DNA of 62,855 nt from Clostridiales bacterium (GTDB lineage: Bacteria; Bacillota; Clostridia; Saccharofermentanales; Saccharofermentanaceae), in NCBI GenBank assembly GCA_017940895.1, contig JAGAXM010000001.1:1-62855 (forward strand), given 5' to 3'. Within the stretch, counting starts at the first letter, position 1. Each line of letters starts with the position of its first letter. Under the pieces are notes generated by a model, which was given only the letters and a program-made list of their open reading frames with translations, did not search any database and was not told the origin of the DNA. Below are positions 1 through 7,982 of this stretch, in pieces. A program made the position numbers and the translations under genes.

Positions 1-14
1 TGTTAGCGTCGGGT
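1..14 (+). repeat. IS21 left terminal inverted repeat
   Basis: TGTTAGCGTCGGGT is the exact reverse complement of the sequence at 2299-2312. It starts with TG, as IS21 ends usually do. Confidence 0.88.
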
Positions 15-100
15 ATATTTAACCACTCCAGCGTCGGACAAAAATCGCCAATATCAGTCAGATAAAAATAACCAACACATCAGCTGATAATAGATTTTGT

Positions 101-886
101 TTATTTGTTCTTTGCTGCCGCAGTGGTTATGGAGTACGTCTCCAAGTTCTTTCCGCGATAGCTGTCGCCTTTAATCACGTAGACTACGGCATCGTCAAAG
201 ATCCTGTCTAAGGCACATCTTAAAGACTCGTCTTCATTAAAGTATTCACACCACTGACTTGGCATAAGGTTGCTTGTAAATACCATGGAGTTTGGTCCTT
301 CTTTACTGTACCGTCTGTCGACCATATCAAAGAACAGCCGTGTATTCTCCTTATTGAACACACAGCGACCTATCTCGTCGACGATCAGACAGGATGGCTT
401 TACCAGTCCGTTGACCACTGATCCTTCTCGTCCGTACTTAATGGCCTCCGTGAAGCGTTGGTTAAGTTCTGTGGCCTTAAGGAAATATGTCTTATATCCT
501 TGTAAACAGCACTCTCTTCCATATGCCATTGCCAGATGGGTCTTACCGACACCTTGCGGTCCAATGAATGCCAGATTTCTATTGGAATGAAGTGTCGCCA
601 GGGTAGGAAGTGACTTGAGTTTATCGACATCCTTACTCCTTATATACCCAAAATCGAATCCCTGAAAGGTCTTGGGTTCTTTAAGAGGAAGGCGGCTCAT
701 CTTGAGCAACGTACTGATAATCGACTCTTCCTTACGGTCTCTCAAGTGCTTTAATATCTCTGCGATTGCTGCAAGTTGTCTTGTGTCGTATTCCTTGTCT
801 TTAATAAAGTTCGCAACATCCGTAGCATAGATATCTATTTTGAGAGCCTTTGCAGACTGCTGGATCTCATCAAACGCATTATTCAT
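101..886 (-). CDS. istB: IS21 helper ATPase IstB
   Basis: This AAA+ ATPase of about 261 residues assists the IstA transposase in target choice and transposition. A Walker A motif GPQGVGKTHLA and a Walker B motif LIVDEIGR lie in a DnaC-like fold, and the length is normal for the family. The start at 886 (MNNAFDE) is preferred over the longer frame from 919 because a GGAGGG ribosome site sits about eight bases upstream. The gene overlaps the 3' end of istA by eight bases, which implies translational coupling as in other IS21 elements. There is no sign of decay. Confidence 0.92.
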   Translation of the reverse strand: MNNAFDEIQQSAKALKIDIYATDVANFIKDKEYDTRQLAAIAEILKHLRDRKEESIISTLLKMSRLPLKEPKTFQGFDFGYIRSKDVDKLKSLPTLATLHSNRNLAFIGPQGVGKTHLAMAYGRECCLQGYKTYFLKATELNQRFTEAIKYGREGSVVNGLVKPSCLIVDEIGRCVFNKENTRLFFDMVDRRYSKEGPNSMVFTSNLMPSQWCEYFNEDESLRCALDRIFDDAVVYVIKGDSYRGKNLETYSITTAAAKNK

Positions 887-2186
887 CTTCAAGACCCTCC
901 TCGAAGTTAAAACGTTCAAAGCCTGTCCGCGATTCAGGGATTCTTATCTGATAGATCTTTTCCTTGACCGGTACTGTCGGAAGTTCTTCCGGCTGTTCCA
1001 AAGAATACTGATCGTCACAGAAACTATCCTTTCTGCCCCAGGTAACATCGTGCTCCGTTAAGAGCTGTTCCATATCGTCACTGTAGATGTATATCTTGTA
1101 TTCATTCCGCCTTATACGACATTCCTTATGGCTATACCAATACGGAACTCCGAACCGTCTGCCTTCGTAATTAACGAATCCGTCGAATGTTATCTTACGC
1201 TTCGGGCACAGATAGACCAGGATATCCTCATCTTGTCGCAGAACCGATACCTTACATCCGCATTTGGATGCATGCAGATCGTTGGGCACATCGCCGATCG
1301 CTCTGCTGTATTCTCCGTTCTTCTTATCGCACCACTTTAACGCCTCGTAGTTCAGTTCCGTTATATTGCTAAAGGTTCGATATGCAAGGAAGTTGGTCTT
1401 TACGAATCGGACGAGCCTTTCCACCTTGCCTTTGGTGAACGGATGTCTGGGCTTACAGAGTTTGGTCTTAAATCCTACAGCATCCATAAACACTTCATAG
1501 TCCTTCTGCCATATGGGATGCCGGTCTTCGTCTCTTCCGATAACAACACTCTTCATGTTGTCCGTAAGGACATATTCCGGTACGCCCATATACTCAAAGC
1601 CATGCAGCATACCGATAAACAGACTTTCCTGTCGGGCATTTGGAAAGAATTCGATAAACCTCTTACCGCAGTGGTGACAGACCATAGCAAAGCATGCAGC
1701 ACGGTATTCACCTCCGGATCCGTTATCGACATTAACGAATCCCCAGTCCATCTGATATGCTTCACCGGGATTCGTCTTATATCTTCGTCCGCGATTGCCT
1801 TGGCTTGATACGATCTGACGTTTAGGTGGCAGGAGATGCTTGTGGGACGAGATATACTCCTTTAATGTCGTTAGGCCGCCGGTATATCCTTCACCCTTGA
1901 TGTAATCGTAGATAACATTAGAGTTAGAAACTCCCTTACTAAGAAACGTATTGATCTTTTCTTCATAACCTGTCAAAACTGTCTTCTTAGCCTTGAGACC
2001 TTTCCTGCCGTGTTCTTTGAATACAAATCCTTGACTCTTCAGTCTTCTTAGTTTAGCCCTGGATATTCCTGTTCGTCGTTCCAATTCAGCAAGGTTAATT
2101 TCCTTAAGATCAAAGGTGTCTCCTTGCTCCTTCTTCATTTCATCTAGGGCCTGTGTTATAGTTCTTTTTAAGTCATTATGTGTCAT
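879..2186 (-). CDS. istA: IS21 transposase IstA
   Basis: This DDE transposase of 435 residues cuts and joins the element ends. An N-terminal helix-turn-helix (around residues 20-55, near the RRTGISRAKLRRL segment) is followed by an integrase core. The core shows the first Asp in YQMDWGF, the second in LTDNMKS and the Glu in KGKVERLVRF. A C-terminal beta-rich part around the GRRFGVPYWY segment follows. An AGGAGG site just before the ATG at 2186 supports the start. It is co-transcribed with istB. The integrity of all catalytic residues suggests a working element. Confidence 0.92.
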   Translation of the reverse strand: MTHNDLKRTITQALDEMKKEQGDTFDLKEINLAELERRTGISRAKLRRLKSQGFVFKEHGRKGLKAKKTVLTGYEEKINTFLSKGVSNSNVIYDYIKGEGYTGGLTTLKEYISSHKHLLPPKRQIVSSQGNRGRRYKTNPGEAYQMDWGFVNVDNGSGGEYRAACFAMVCHHCGKRFIEFFPNARQESLFIGMLHGFEYMGVPEYVLTDNMKSVVIGRDEDRHPIWQKDYEVFMDAVGFKTKLCKPRHPFTKGKVERLVRFVKTNFLAYRTFSNITELNYEALKWCDKKNGEYSRAIGDVPNDLHASKCGCKVSVLRQDEDILVYLCPKRKITFDGFVNYEGRRFGVPYWYSHKECRIRRNEYKIYIYSDDMEQLLTEHDVTWGRKDSFCDDQYSLEQPEELPTVPVKEKIYQIRIPESRTGFERFNFEEGLEDE

Positions 2187-2298
2187 ATTCCTCCTAACTG
2201 ATGTGTTGGTAAAATCAGTATAAAAGAATATGTGCGTAATGGCTTTTTATATTTGTCTTTTTGTGGCTATTTTAATCCGTCTCTTAGTGGCGTTTTTC

Positions 2299-2312
2299 AC
2301 CCGACGCTAACA
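2299..2312 (-). repeat. IS21 right terminal inverted repeat
   Basis: ACCCGACGCTAACA pairs perfectly with bases 1-14. The next base, 2313, starts the flanking DNA. Confidence 0.88.
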
Positions 2313-2462
2313 ATGTTTTTGCTTCATAAAGCAATAAAGAGGATTAATTATTATGGCAAAGAAAGAGTATTTAACACTATAGAAGAAGCAAGAGCATATC
2401 TTAATGAAGCCCCGGTGCTTCTCGAGAAAGCAAAGAAAGGTAAGAAGATGCGGGGCAGGTAA
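2313..2462 (+). pseudogene. Short open frame abutting the IS, possible truncated gene
   Basis: The first base after the insertion sequence opens a 49-codon frame starting MFLLHKAIKRINYYGKE and ending in a Lys/Gly-rich tail (KKGKKMRGR). I do not recognise it. It has no ribosome site of its own, because the ATG touches the IS terminus. It could be the 3' remnant of a gene split by the element, whose 5' half would lie left of the window. A second small start at 2353, behind an AGAGGA-like site, gives only nine codons. It may equally be noise. Confidence 0.3.
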
Positions 2463-2480
2463 CGGAGCGTTGGTTTTCGC

Positions 2481-3644
2481 TTAAGTTACCTTCCCGTCGA
2501 ACAGCCCTGATCTTCTCTCAAGTACGAAGTTCTTGATGATGTAGACGACGGAACTTATCACGATGGTGCTGATGATGACAGCCGGCAGATAGACGCCGAT
2601 GCCGAATCTTCTGCACAGGAAGAGCAGTGATCCGATCATGAGGTAGTTCAGCATTATTATCTCAAGCGAGATCTTGCCGAGGAACTTAAGAACCGGATTG
2701 CTGAATCTTAACGCAGAGAAGACAGTGACGATGAGCACCAGGAAGACGATCTCGAATACGGTCTCCTGTGAAAGGCCCAGAAGCTTATCGAGATACGGGT
2801 GAGGAGCACCTTCGTATTCGGTCCAATAGATCGACTTGTCCATAAGATTCCTATGGATCAGGTCCATGACGACAAACAATATCGATGAAGCGATAAGGAC
2901 AGGTATGAAAGCCCTCTTTATCGCTTTATTTATGCTCTCTTCCTTGTATGCGTAGAACATGCCGAGGGGGAACATCAGGATCGTGTTGTACCACCACTCG
3001 CCCTTGAACCAGTAGGACATGATCTGCGAATCGGAGTGCCCCGACAGGATGCCGATGACCATCATTACGATGACAACGCCCGTCATGATGAGTATGCCCG
3101 TAAGAGGCTTTCTGACCTTCGCGAAAACTATTCTGAAAGCAATGTACAGAAGCATGATCTCGACTGCGAACCACATCTGGTTGTTGACCAGGAATATGCC
3201 GAAGAAGCTGCATATGACTGCTCCGAATCCGAAGTGTGCTCCGATCCTGATATTGCTTAAGAGCGCATCAGTCAGGTAGATGTAATTACAGATGAAGAAA
3301 GGCACAAGAACCGTGAATATCCTTCTTCTCATGAAGCCTTTGATGTAGTTATTATCCGTCATCCAACGCTTGATGAGTCCGAAGCCCGAACAGAAGAAGA
3401 AGAAAGCGACCGCGAGGATTCCGTAGTAGTAGAAAAACATCAGTCCGCCTATGTTTAAGCCGGCGTATTTGAGAATGACCACAGTCTGGTGGAGCATGAT
3501 AAAGACAGCAAGGAATCCCTGAAATTCCTTGGTCGATACACGGTCAAAGAAAGCTGTCTCATTCTTGGGCCTTCGCGATACTCCGACGAGCAGCAAAGAT
3601 CCGAGAAGAGCTATGCAGATAATGAATGAAACCGTTAATTCCAC
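2481..3644 (-). CDS. Acyltransferase-3 family membrane protein
   Basis: This multi-pass membrane protein of 387 residues resembles the acyltransferase-3 family (OafA/YrhL, fucose O-acetylase group), which O-acetylates surface sugars or lipids. About ten hydrophobic helices run through the chain. The family's early His appears in FIMLHQTVVIL (near residue 52), followed by the FFCSGFGLIKRW segment after the third helix. The start is GTG at 3644 with an AAAGGA site. It is the last gene of a reverse-strand operon behind an XRE regulator and a related acyltransferase. The substrate cannot be told from sequence. Confidence 0.75.
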   Translation of the reverse strand: MELTVSFIICIALLGSLLLVGVSRRPKNETAFFDRVSTKEFQGFLAVFIMLHQTVVILKYAGLNIGGLMFFYYYGILAVAFFFFCSGFGLIKRWMTDNNYIKGFMRRRIFTVLVPFFICNYIYLTDALLSNIRIGAHFGFGAVICSFFGIFLVNNQMWFAVEIMLLYIAFRIVFAKVRKPLTGILIMTGVVIVMMVIGILSGHSDSQIMSYWFKGEWWYNTILMFPLGMFYAYKEESINKAIKRAFIPVLIASSILFVVMDLIHRNLMDKSIYWTEYEGAPHPYLDKLLGLSQETVFEIVFLVLIVTVFSALRFSNPVLKFLGKISLEIIMLNYLMIGSLLFLCRRFGIGVYLPAVIISTIVISSVVYIIKNFVLERRSGLFDGKVT

Positions 3645-3660
3645 CTGTTCTTTTCCTTTC

Positions 3661-4050
3661 TTATCTAAGTAAGCTGATTACATTCAGCGTAAGCGATATC
3701 AGAAGCAGTGTTATAACCACCAGGATGATGATTATCAATCTGCTTATCTGTTTCCTGTGACGTATCTGTTCTTCGCCGAGTTCTACTGAGGCATTGATAA
3801 GCTCCTGTGCCTCCTTGCGGGGGACAGGAGCGTTACTTTGCTGACGTTCGCCTGCGAGTATCTCCATTATCGAGATATCCAGCAGCTCTGATATAGGTTC
3901 AAGCATTGAGATATCCGGAAAACTGAGTCCTCGTTCCCATTTGGACACCGCCTTGTCCGTAACGTTCAAGGCCTCGGCGAGCTGCTTCTGGGTCAAGCCC
4001 TTTTCTTTACGCAGCGTCGTTATCAGTTGTCCGGTTTTCTCTTTGTCCAT
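3661..4050 (-). CDS. XRE-family regulator with C-terminal membrane anchor
   Basis: Residues 5-65 form a lambda-repressor-like helix-turn-helix (QLITTLRKEKGLTQKQLAE, then NVTDKAVSKWERG). After a linker, residues around 100-125 form one strongly hydrophobic helix, so the regulator is probably tethered to the membrane. Its ATG shares one base with the stop codon of the upstream gene (TAATG), which implies translational coupling. The gene lies between two acyltransferase genes and may regulate them in response to an envelope signal. That role is inferred from position only. Confidence 0.85.
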   Translation of the reverse strand: MDKEKTGQLITTLRKEKGLTQKQLAEALNVTDKAVSKWERGLSFPDISMLEPISELLDISIMEILAGERQQSNAPVPRKEAQELINASVELGEEQIRHRKQISRLIIIILVVITLLLISLTLNVISLLR

Positions 4051-6242
4051 TAAGTCGTAACGACCTCTGTTTTACCTCTGTTAACAGTAATAATAACCGA
4101 CTTGATTTTATTATACAAAGTTGCGATGGCAGCCGATGCCGCGAATGCCGTGAGCGCGCCGTAGGTCGAGACTAATCCGACGTTCTCGGGGATAAAGAGA
4201 AGCAGAGCACACATCACCGCGATGTGTATTATGTAGACGGGAAGCGAGCAGTCGCGGCCGAGGTTCTCCGCGGATGTGCCTGCGAGGAAGTTCGGGTACC
4301 TAAGGCACAGAAGCACGATCACTGCGGTAAGGATCTCACAGCTTACGAAAGGAACTGCGACGCCCTGCTTGTATCCGTTAAGTTCGAAGATCGCCGTCGT
4401 GCCGCAGACTGCAAGCAAGATCCACAGTACGGGAACAAGGAACTTAACACCCAGAATCTTCTTTTCGAACCTTTTTATGAGCATGCCTGTCATGGTGTAG
4501 GCGAGCCCTACGAGGATTGCATTTCTAAGCTGGTAGCCTTCGCCGACGCCGAGGTGCGACAGGACAACGTACGCTGCGATGAGTGCGGGACCTGCGAAAA
4601 CCGCGTGCTTCAAGACGCCCAGTTTATTAAGCGCGAGCATGATGAGAAGTGCGTAGAGAAGCGAGCCTAAGAACCACAGATGCTCCGAGAAAGGCGAGAG
4701 GTTATAAAGAAGGAAATCGATCAGAGCCTTGCCCGTGAAGCATGCCCTCATACCGTTAAGGCTGCCCTCGGTGATGCGCTCGTAGAGCATGAAGAATACT
4801 GCATAGAAGACATTCGCCGCGACGAAAAGAACAGCGATCCTCTTGGTCTGCTTTATAAGACGCGCCATCATCTCTTTGTTGTCATCGCGGAACAGGAAGT
4901 AGCCGCAGACCATGAAGAAGAAGGGCACGGCGGTCTTGCCGTAAGTGATGAAGACCTGTCCTGCTTTGCCGGGGAAGGGGATGTGGATGGCAACAACAAG
5001 GAATGCCATTACAATCCTCATGACGTCTATCGAGTGTATGTGGCCGGTGTTTTCTTCGGGGAGGGCGGAAGCACGCTCGCGGCCGTTAATGAGCGCGATG
5101 ATATGTCTGTCGAAGCCGTTGATTACCGTGGCAAAACCGATGGAACCGAGGATCGTGAGAACTACGTAGACACCGGGGGAAGAGATGTGTGCGAGGCTTC
5201 CGTGGAGGCCGTGCAGGAACATGGCGTGGATAAGGTAAAGCTCAAGCGAGATCTTCCCCAAGAAGTTGAGCACACGGTTGCCGAATCTTACCTTCATCAT
5301 GATAAGAAGTACGAGGCAGACGAACACGAAGATCCAGGGCAGCTGGAACCCGAGGCAGCGCACCTTATCGAGGTAGCCATTATATTCGCCCGGGATCTCG
5401 CTCCAGTAAGAATACATCTCGAGCATGTATCGCGTCTGGATCCTGAGGACTGCAACAAGAGCCGCGAGCACGGGGATGAGGACCCAATATGCCTTGCGAG
5501 CGAACATACGAAGACCCTCTGCATGCTTCGAGAAGATGATGCCCACTACGAAAAGAAACGATGCGTTATACCACCACTCTCCCATGAACCAGTAGGAGCA
5601 TGAGTAGTCGTCGCCGTGCTTAAGAAGGAGGCTTCCGGTTATCATGAGAGCAACAAAGATTCCCATAACGACAGTCGCCGCGGTGCGGTTCTTTATAAGT
5701 CTGTAGATAGCGAAGAATGCGAGGTAGAGAATCGCGATCTCAATTACATACCACATGTGTGAGTTAAGAAGGTACCAGCCCGAGAGAAGTGTTAGCGCCT
5801 CGACAGGGGAGAGCTTCGCGCCCTCGATGCAGATCGATGCTGCGAACAGGCTGTTACATGTGAAGAAAGGGATGAGGATTGTTGTAAGGCGTTTCTTAAG
5901 AAAGCCCTTGAGGTAATTCTCTTTCGTATTAAGGCTGGTATAAAGGCCGTAGCCTGAGAAAAAGAAGAATATACCTACGAAGAGGACGCCCAGGTCCTTG
6001 AAGTCGCCGAGCACGCCTGCCTTCTCGGCAAGCTCCTGCGACAGATGGTGAAGGATTATGCAGACGGCTGCAAATCCCTGTACGGCTTTCGAGGTCTCGA
6101 GTGAGAACGGGTTGTCCTGCCATTCTTTCCTCTTGGAGACTTTCACTCCGACAAGAAGGAGCAGTGCAAGAAGAGGGAAGATGATAACAAGCGGAAACTC
6201 GAACGATATAAACGACCGATAGAAAGTTTGGAGTTGTTCCAT
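4050..6242 (-). CDS. Tandem acyltransferase fusion membrane protein
   Basis: This protein of about 730 residues holds two acyltransferase-3-like membrane domains in one chain. The first domain (roughly residues 20-375) resembles the neighbour at 2481-3644, with His in CIILHHLSQEL and a FFFSGYGLYTS segment. The second (roughly 400-725) begins SIDVMRIVMAFLVVAIHIPF and resembles WecH-type acyltransferases. Single-domain members are usually about 350 residues, so this is a fusion. The start at 6242 (MEQLQTF) has a GGAGG site six bases away; an upstream in-frame ATG at 6296 has none. It heads the operon with the XRE regulator and the single-domain enzyme. Substrates are unknown. Confidence 0.78.
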   Translation of the reverse strand: MEQLQTFYRSFISFEFPLVIIFPLLALLLLVGVKVSKRKEWQDNPFSLETSKAVQGFAAVCIILHHLSQELAEKAGVLGDFKDLGVLFVGIFFFFSGYGLYTSLNTKENYLKGFLKKRLTTILIPFFTCNSLFAASICIEGAKLSPVEALTLLSGWYLLNSHMWYVIEIAILYLAFFAIYRLIKNRTAATVVMGIFVALMITGSLLLKHGDDYSCSYWFMGEWWYNASFLFVVGIIFSKHAEGLRMFARKAYWVLIPVLAALVAVLRIQTRYMLEMYSYWSEIPGEYNGYLDKVRCLGFQLPWIFVFVCLVLLIMMKVRFGNRVLNFLGKISLELYLIHAMFLHGLHGSLAHISSPGVYVVLTILGSIGFATVINGFDRHIIALINGRERASALPEENTGHIHSIDVMRIVMAFLVVAIHIPFPGKAGQVFITYGKTAVPFFFMVCGYFLFRDDNKEMMARLIKQTKRIAVLFVAANVFYAVFFMLYERITEGSLNGMRACFTGKALIDFLLYNLSPFSEHLWFLGSLLYALLIMLALNKLGVLKHAVFAGPALIAAYVVLSHLGVGEGYQLRNAILVGLAYTMTGMLIKRFEKKILGVKFLVPVLWILLAVCGTTAIFELNGYKQGVAVPFVSCEILTAVIVLLCLRYPNFLAGTSAENLGRDCSLPVYIIHIAVMCALLLFIPENVGLVSTYGALTAFAASAAIATLYNKIKSVIITVNRGKTEVVTT

Positions 6243-6471
6243 AGTGCGCCTCCGTATGATTTGATGATTCCAACCTATCAGCCCCGGCGGGTGCAAACAA
6301 CCGACTGTCAGTAGAATCCCGCGGATTAAGCGAAATCAGTGCATTCTACTCTTGGTTTACTGTCAAAAAACTGTGATTTGAATCGCCTTAAACAGTGATA
6401 TAAAATGTTGTCTGTTTGTGTTCGCACTTGCGGCGAAGGTGCATTATTTTTTCGATACAGGAAGTGTATAT

Positions 6472-6903
6472 ATGAAAGGCGTAAAAGACTTAATACTTGA
6501 TGACAGCCCCAAGGGCGTTAAGAAGATAGAGAAGCTCCTTGCCAAGGATCCGGGATCGGCAGCGTATTTCGAAGAGTTAAAGGCAGAGACCGGCAGAGCC
6601 ACTGCAATGGAGTTTCCCAAGATAAGAATGATGGTAACAGACTCGTTTGTCTGCGCTTCGCGTCTCGGATTCCCCGGCGCACTTATTATCGTTCCGATCG
6701 TACAGATCAGAAATATCTACAGAACCAATGTCATAAGAAACAACTACGATTTTGATAATTTTACTCTCGCGGTAGAGACAGATGCCGGCCTTAAGTTCAT
6801 GGCAAGCTTTCCCCGTACCGGTGCGAAGTCACTTGATTTCTTTAATGAAGTTATCGATGCGGTAAAGTCCAGAATGGCATTGAACGGGGGTGCACAGATA
6901 TGA
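6472..6903 (+). CDS. Hypothetical protein, about 143 residues
   Basis: I do not recognise this protein. It begins MKGVKDLILDDSPKGV, has one hydrophobic stretch near the middle (GALIIVPIVQIRNIY), and then alternating polar/hydrophobic strands resembling a small beta-rich domain. The start at 6472 follows an ACAGGAAG site. A -10-like TATAAA lies near 6388. Its stop overlaps the start of the zinc-ribbon gene (ATGA), so the two are made together and may act together. Confidence 0.65.
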   Translation: MKGVKDLILDDSPKGVKKIEKLLAKDPGSAAYFEELKAETGRATAMEFPKIRMMVTDSFVCASRLGFPGALIIVPIVQIRNIYRTNVIRNNYDFDNFTLAVETDAGLKFMASFPRTGAKSLDFFNEVIDAVKSRMALNGGAQI

Positions 6904-7139
6904 TCATAGTTTACGGAACAAGAAAGAAACTTAAGACAGTAAAGCCTTTGGGCAGAATGAGATGCACGAACTGCGGTCACGACGTTGAGGCTTCACTTGC
7001 CAAGGAAGCGGGATATTTCCATGTTTGCTATATTCCCGTATTTCCTCACTTGGGATACAAGATCGTCCTGTGCCCTAACTGCGGCATCATGAAGAAGCTT
7101 ACGAACGAAGAGTTCAAGCAGATGAAGGAAGATAATTAA
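6900..7139 (+). CDS. Small zinc-ribbon protein
   Basis: This 79-residue protein has two CxxC knuckles, CTNCG near residue 22 and CPNCG near residue 60, which form a likely zinc ribbon. Between them lies a segment, GYFHVCYIPVFPHLGYKIVL, typical of clostridial zinc-ribbon proteins. It starts in an ATGA overlap with the preceding unknown gene, so the pair forms a coupled operon. No enzymatic role can be assigned. Confidence 0.7.
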   Translation: MIIVYGTRKKLKTVKPLGRMRCTNCGHDVEASLAKEAGYFHVCYIPVFPHLGYKIVLCPNCGIMKKLTNEEFKQMKEDN

Positions 7140-7183
7140 TTATCCGTCATCGCCTAACTCGAAGCTCATCAAGAAGTAATCAC

Positions 7184-7933
7184 GTGTATCTTTACGAGAC
7201 ACATCTTCATACCCTTGAAGGAAGCGCCTGCGGAGAGGTCGCGGCTGCCGATTATATCGACTACATGATCGTTAAAGGCTTCACGGGAATTGTCGTTACG
7301 GATCATTTCTTTAACGGCAACTGCGCGGTCGATCCGCACCTGCCGTGGAAGGAGAAGGTGGAGCTTTACTGCGACGGTTGGCGCAAAGCTCATGCGGCAG
7401 CACAAGGTCATGAATTCGACGTTATCTTCGGCATCGAGTTTAACTTCAATGGCGACGAGTATCTGATCTACGGCATCGACGGGGAGTGGCTTCTTGACAA
7501 CGAAGACATAATGGGCCTCGACAGGCGCGGCGTGCACAAGAAGATAAATGAAGCGGGCGGCATCATGGTGCAGGCGCATCCCTTCAGAGAGCGTAAATAC
7601 CTTAAAGATATAAGGCTTACTCCCGACATCTGCGATGCGGTGGAAGTCTATAACGCGTCCAATGATGACAACATGAATGCGCTCGCGTACGAATATGCGA
7701 AGAAGCTCGGTGTCCCCATGATCGGCGGCTCCGATATTCATTACCCGAGAGATGTTCTGGGCGGTATCCTGCTGCCTGACAGGATCAAAGACACTCACGA
7801 ACTCGCGGCTGCGATCAGGGCGGGGCAGGCCGTTCCCGCGAAGATAGAAAGAGGTATAGTAACGCGCATAGATGAGGTGCAGGACCTCATGGTCTCCGTA
7901 AAAGAACCCACGGCGCCGGTATATTACATGTAA
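7184..7933 (+). CDS. PHP-domain metal-dependent phosphoesterase-like protein
   Basis: The 249-residue protein shows the PHP-family metal ligands in order: HLHT at the N terminus, VTDHF near residue 45, a Glu in GIEFNF near residue 90, QAHPF near residue 130, and GSDIH near residue 190. PHP enzymes are usually phosphoesterases such as histidinol phosphatase or nucleotide phosphatases; the substrate here is open. The start is a GTG, giving V/MYLYETHLHT, with an AAGAAG site eight bases upstream. There is no operon partner upstream; the cardiolipin synthase follows after 49 bases and its own -10-like element. Confidence 0.8.
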   Translation: MYLYETHLHTLEGSACGEVAAADYIDYMIVKGFTGIVVTDHFFNGNCAVDPHLPWKEKVELYCDGWRKAHAAAQGHEFDVIFGIEFNFNGDEYLIYGIDGEWLLDNEDIMGLDRRGVHKKINEAGGIMVQAHPFRERKYLKDIRLTPDICDAVEVYNASNDDNMNALAYEYAKKLGVPMIGGSDIHYPRDVLGGILLPDRIKDTHELAAAIRAGQAVPAKIERGIVTRIDEVQDLMVSVKEPTAPVYYM

Positions 7934-7953
7934 TCAAAAACTTTTGAGCAGTG

Positions 7954-7959
7954 TATAAT
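7954..7959 (+). promoter_or_regulatory. Possible -10 element for cls
   Basis: A perfect TATAAT sits about 28 bases before the cls ATG. No convincing -35 box is visible 17 bases upstream, so this is a moderate call. Confidence 0.4.
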
Positions 7960-7982
7960 AAGACCCAAGGGGGTTGATCCGC

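Larger units (their letters stand above)
1..2312. mobile_element. Complete IS21-family insertion sequence
   Basis: The element begins exactly at the window start with TGTTAGCGTCGGGT and ends at 2299-2312 with its perfect reverse complement. Inside lie an istA-like transposase and an istB-like ATPase in the usual order with a short overlap, both intact. IS21 elements carry several subterminal repeats for transposase binding. Here a motif like AAAAAyrGCCA recurs inside both ends (near 41-50 and 66-74 on the left, and on the reverse strand near 2225-2298 on the right). The target duplication cannot be checked because the left flank lies outside the window. The element looks recently active because both genes and both ends are intact. 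Confidence 0.9.

Noticed and set aside
1..14. GTTAGCG in the IS end as a metal box
   Set aside because: Only half of the dyad is present and it is part of the IS21 terminal repeat; similarity to the box is chance.
4680..5603. Long forward open frame of 307 codons
   Set aside because: It lies antisense inside the tandem acyltransferase, has no ribosome site and an unnatural charged composition; the reverse frame shows clear domains.
6424..6452. Leader terminator before the gene at 6472
   Set aside because: A GCAC/GTGC stem followed by a T run is present, but the stem is short and bulged, so it is too weak to call.
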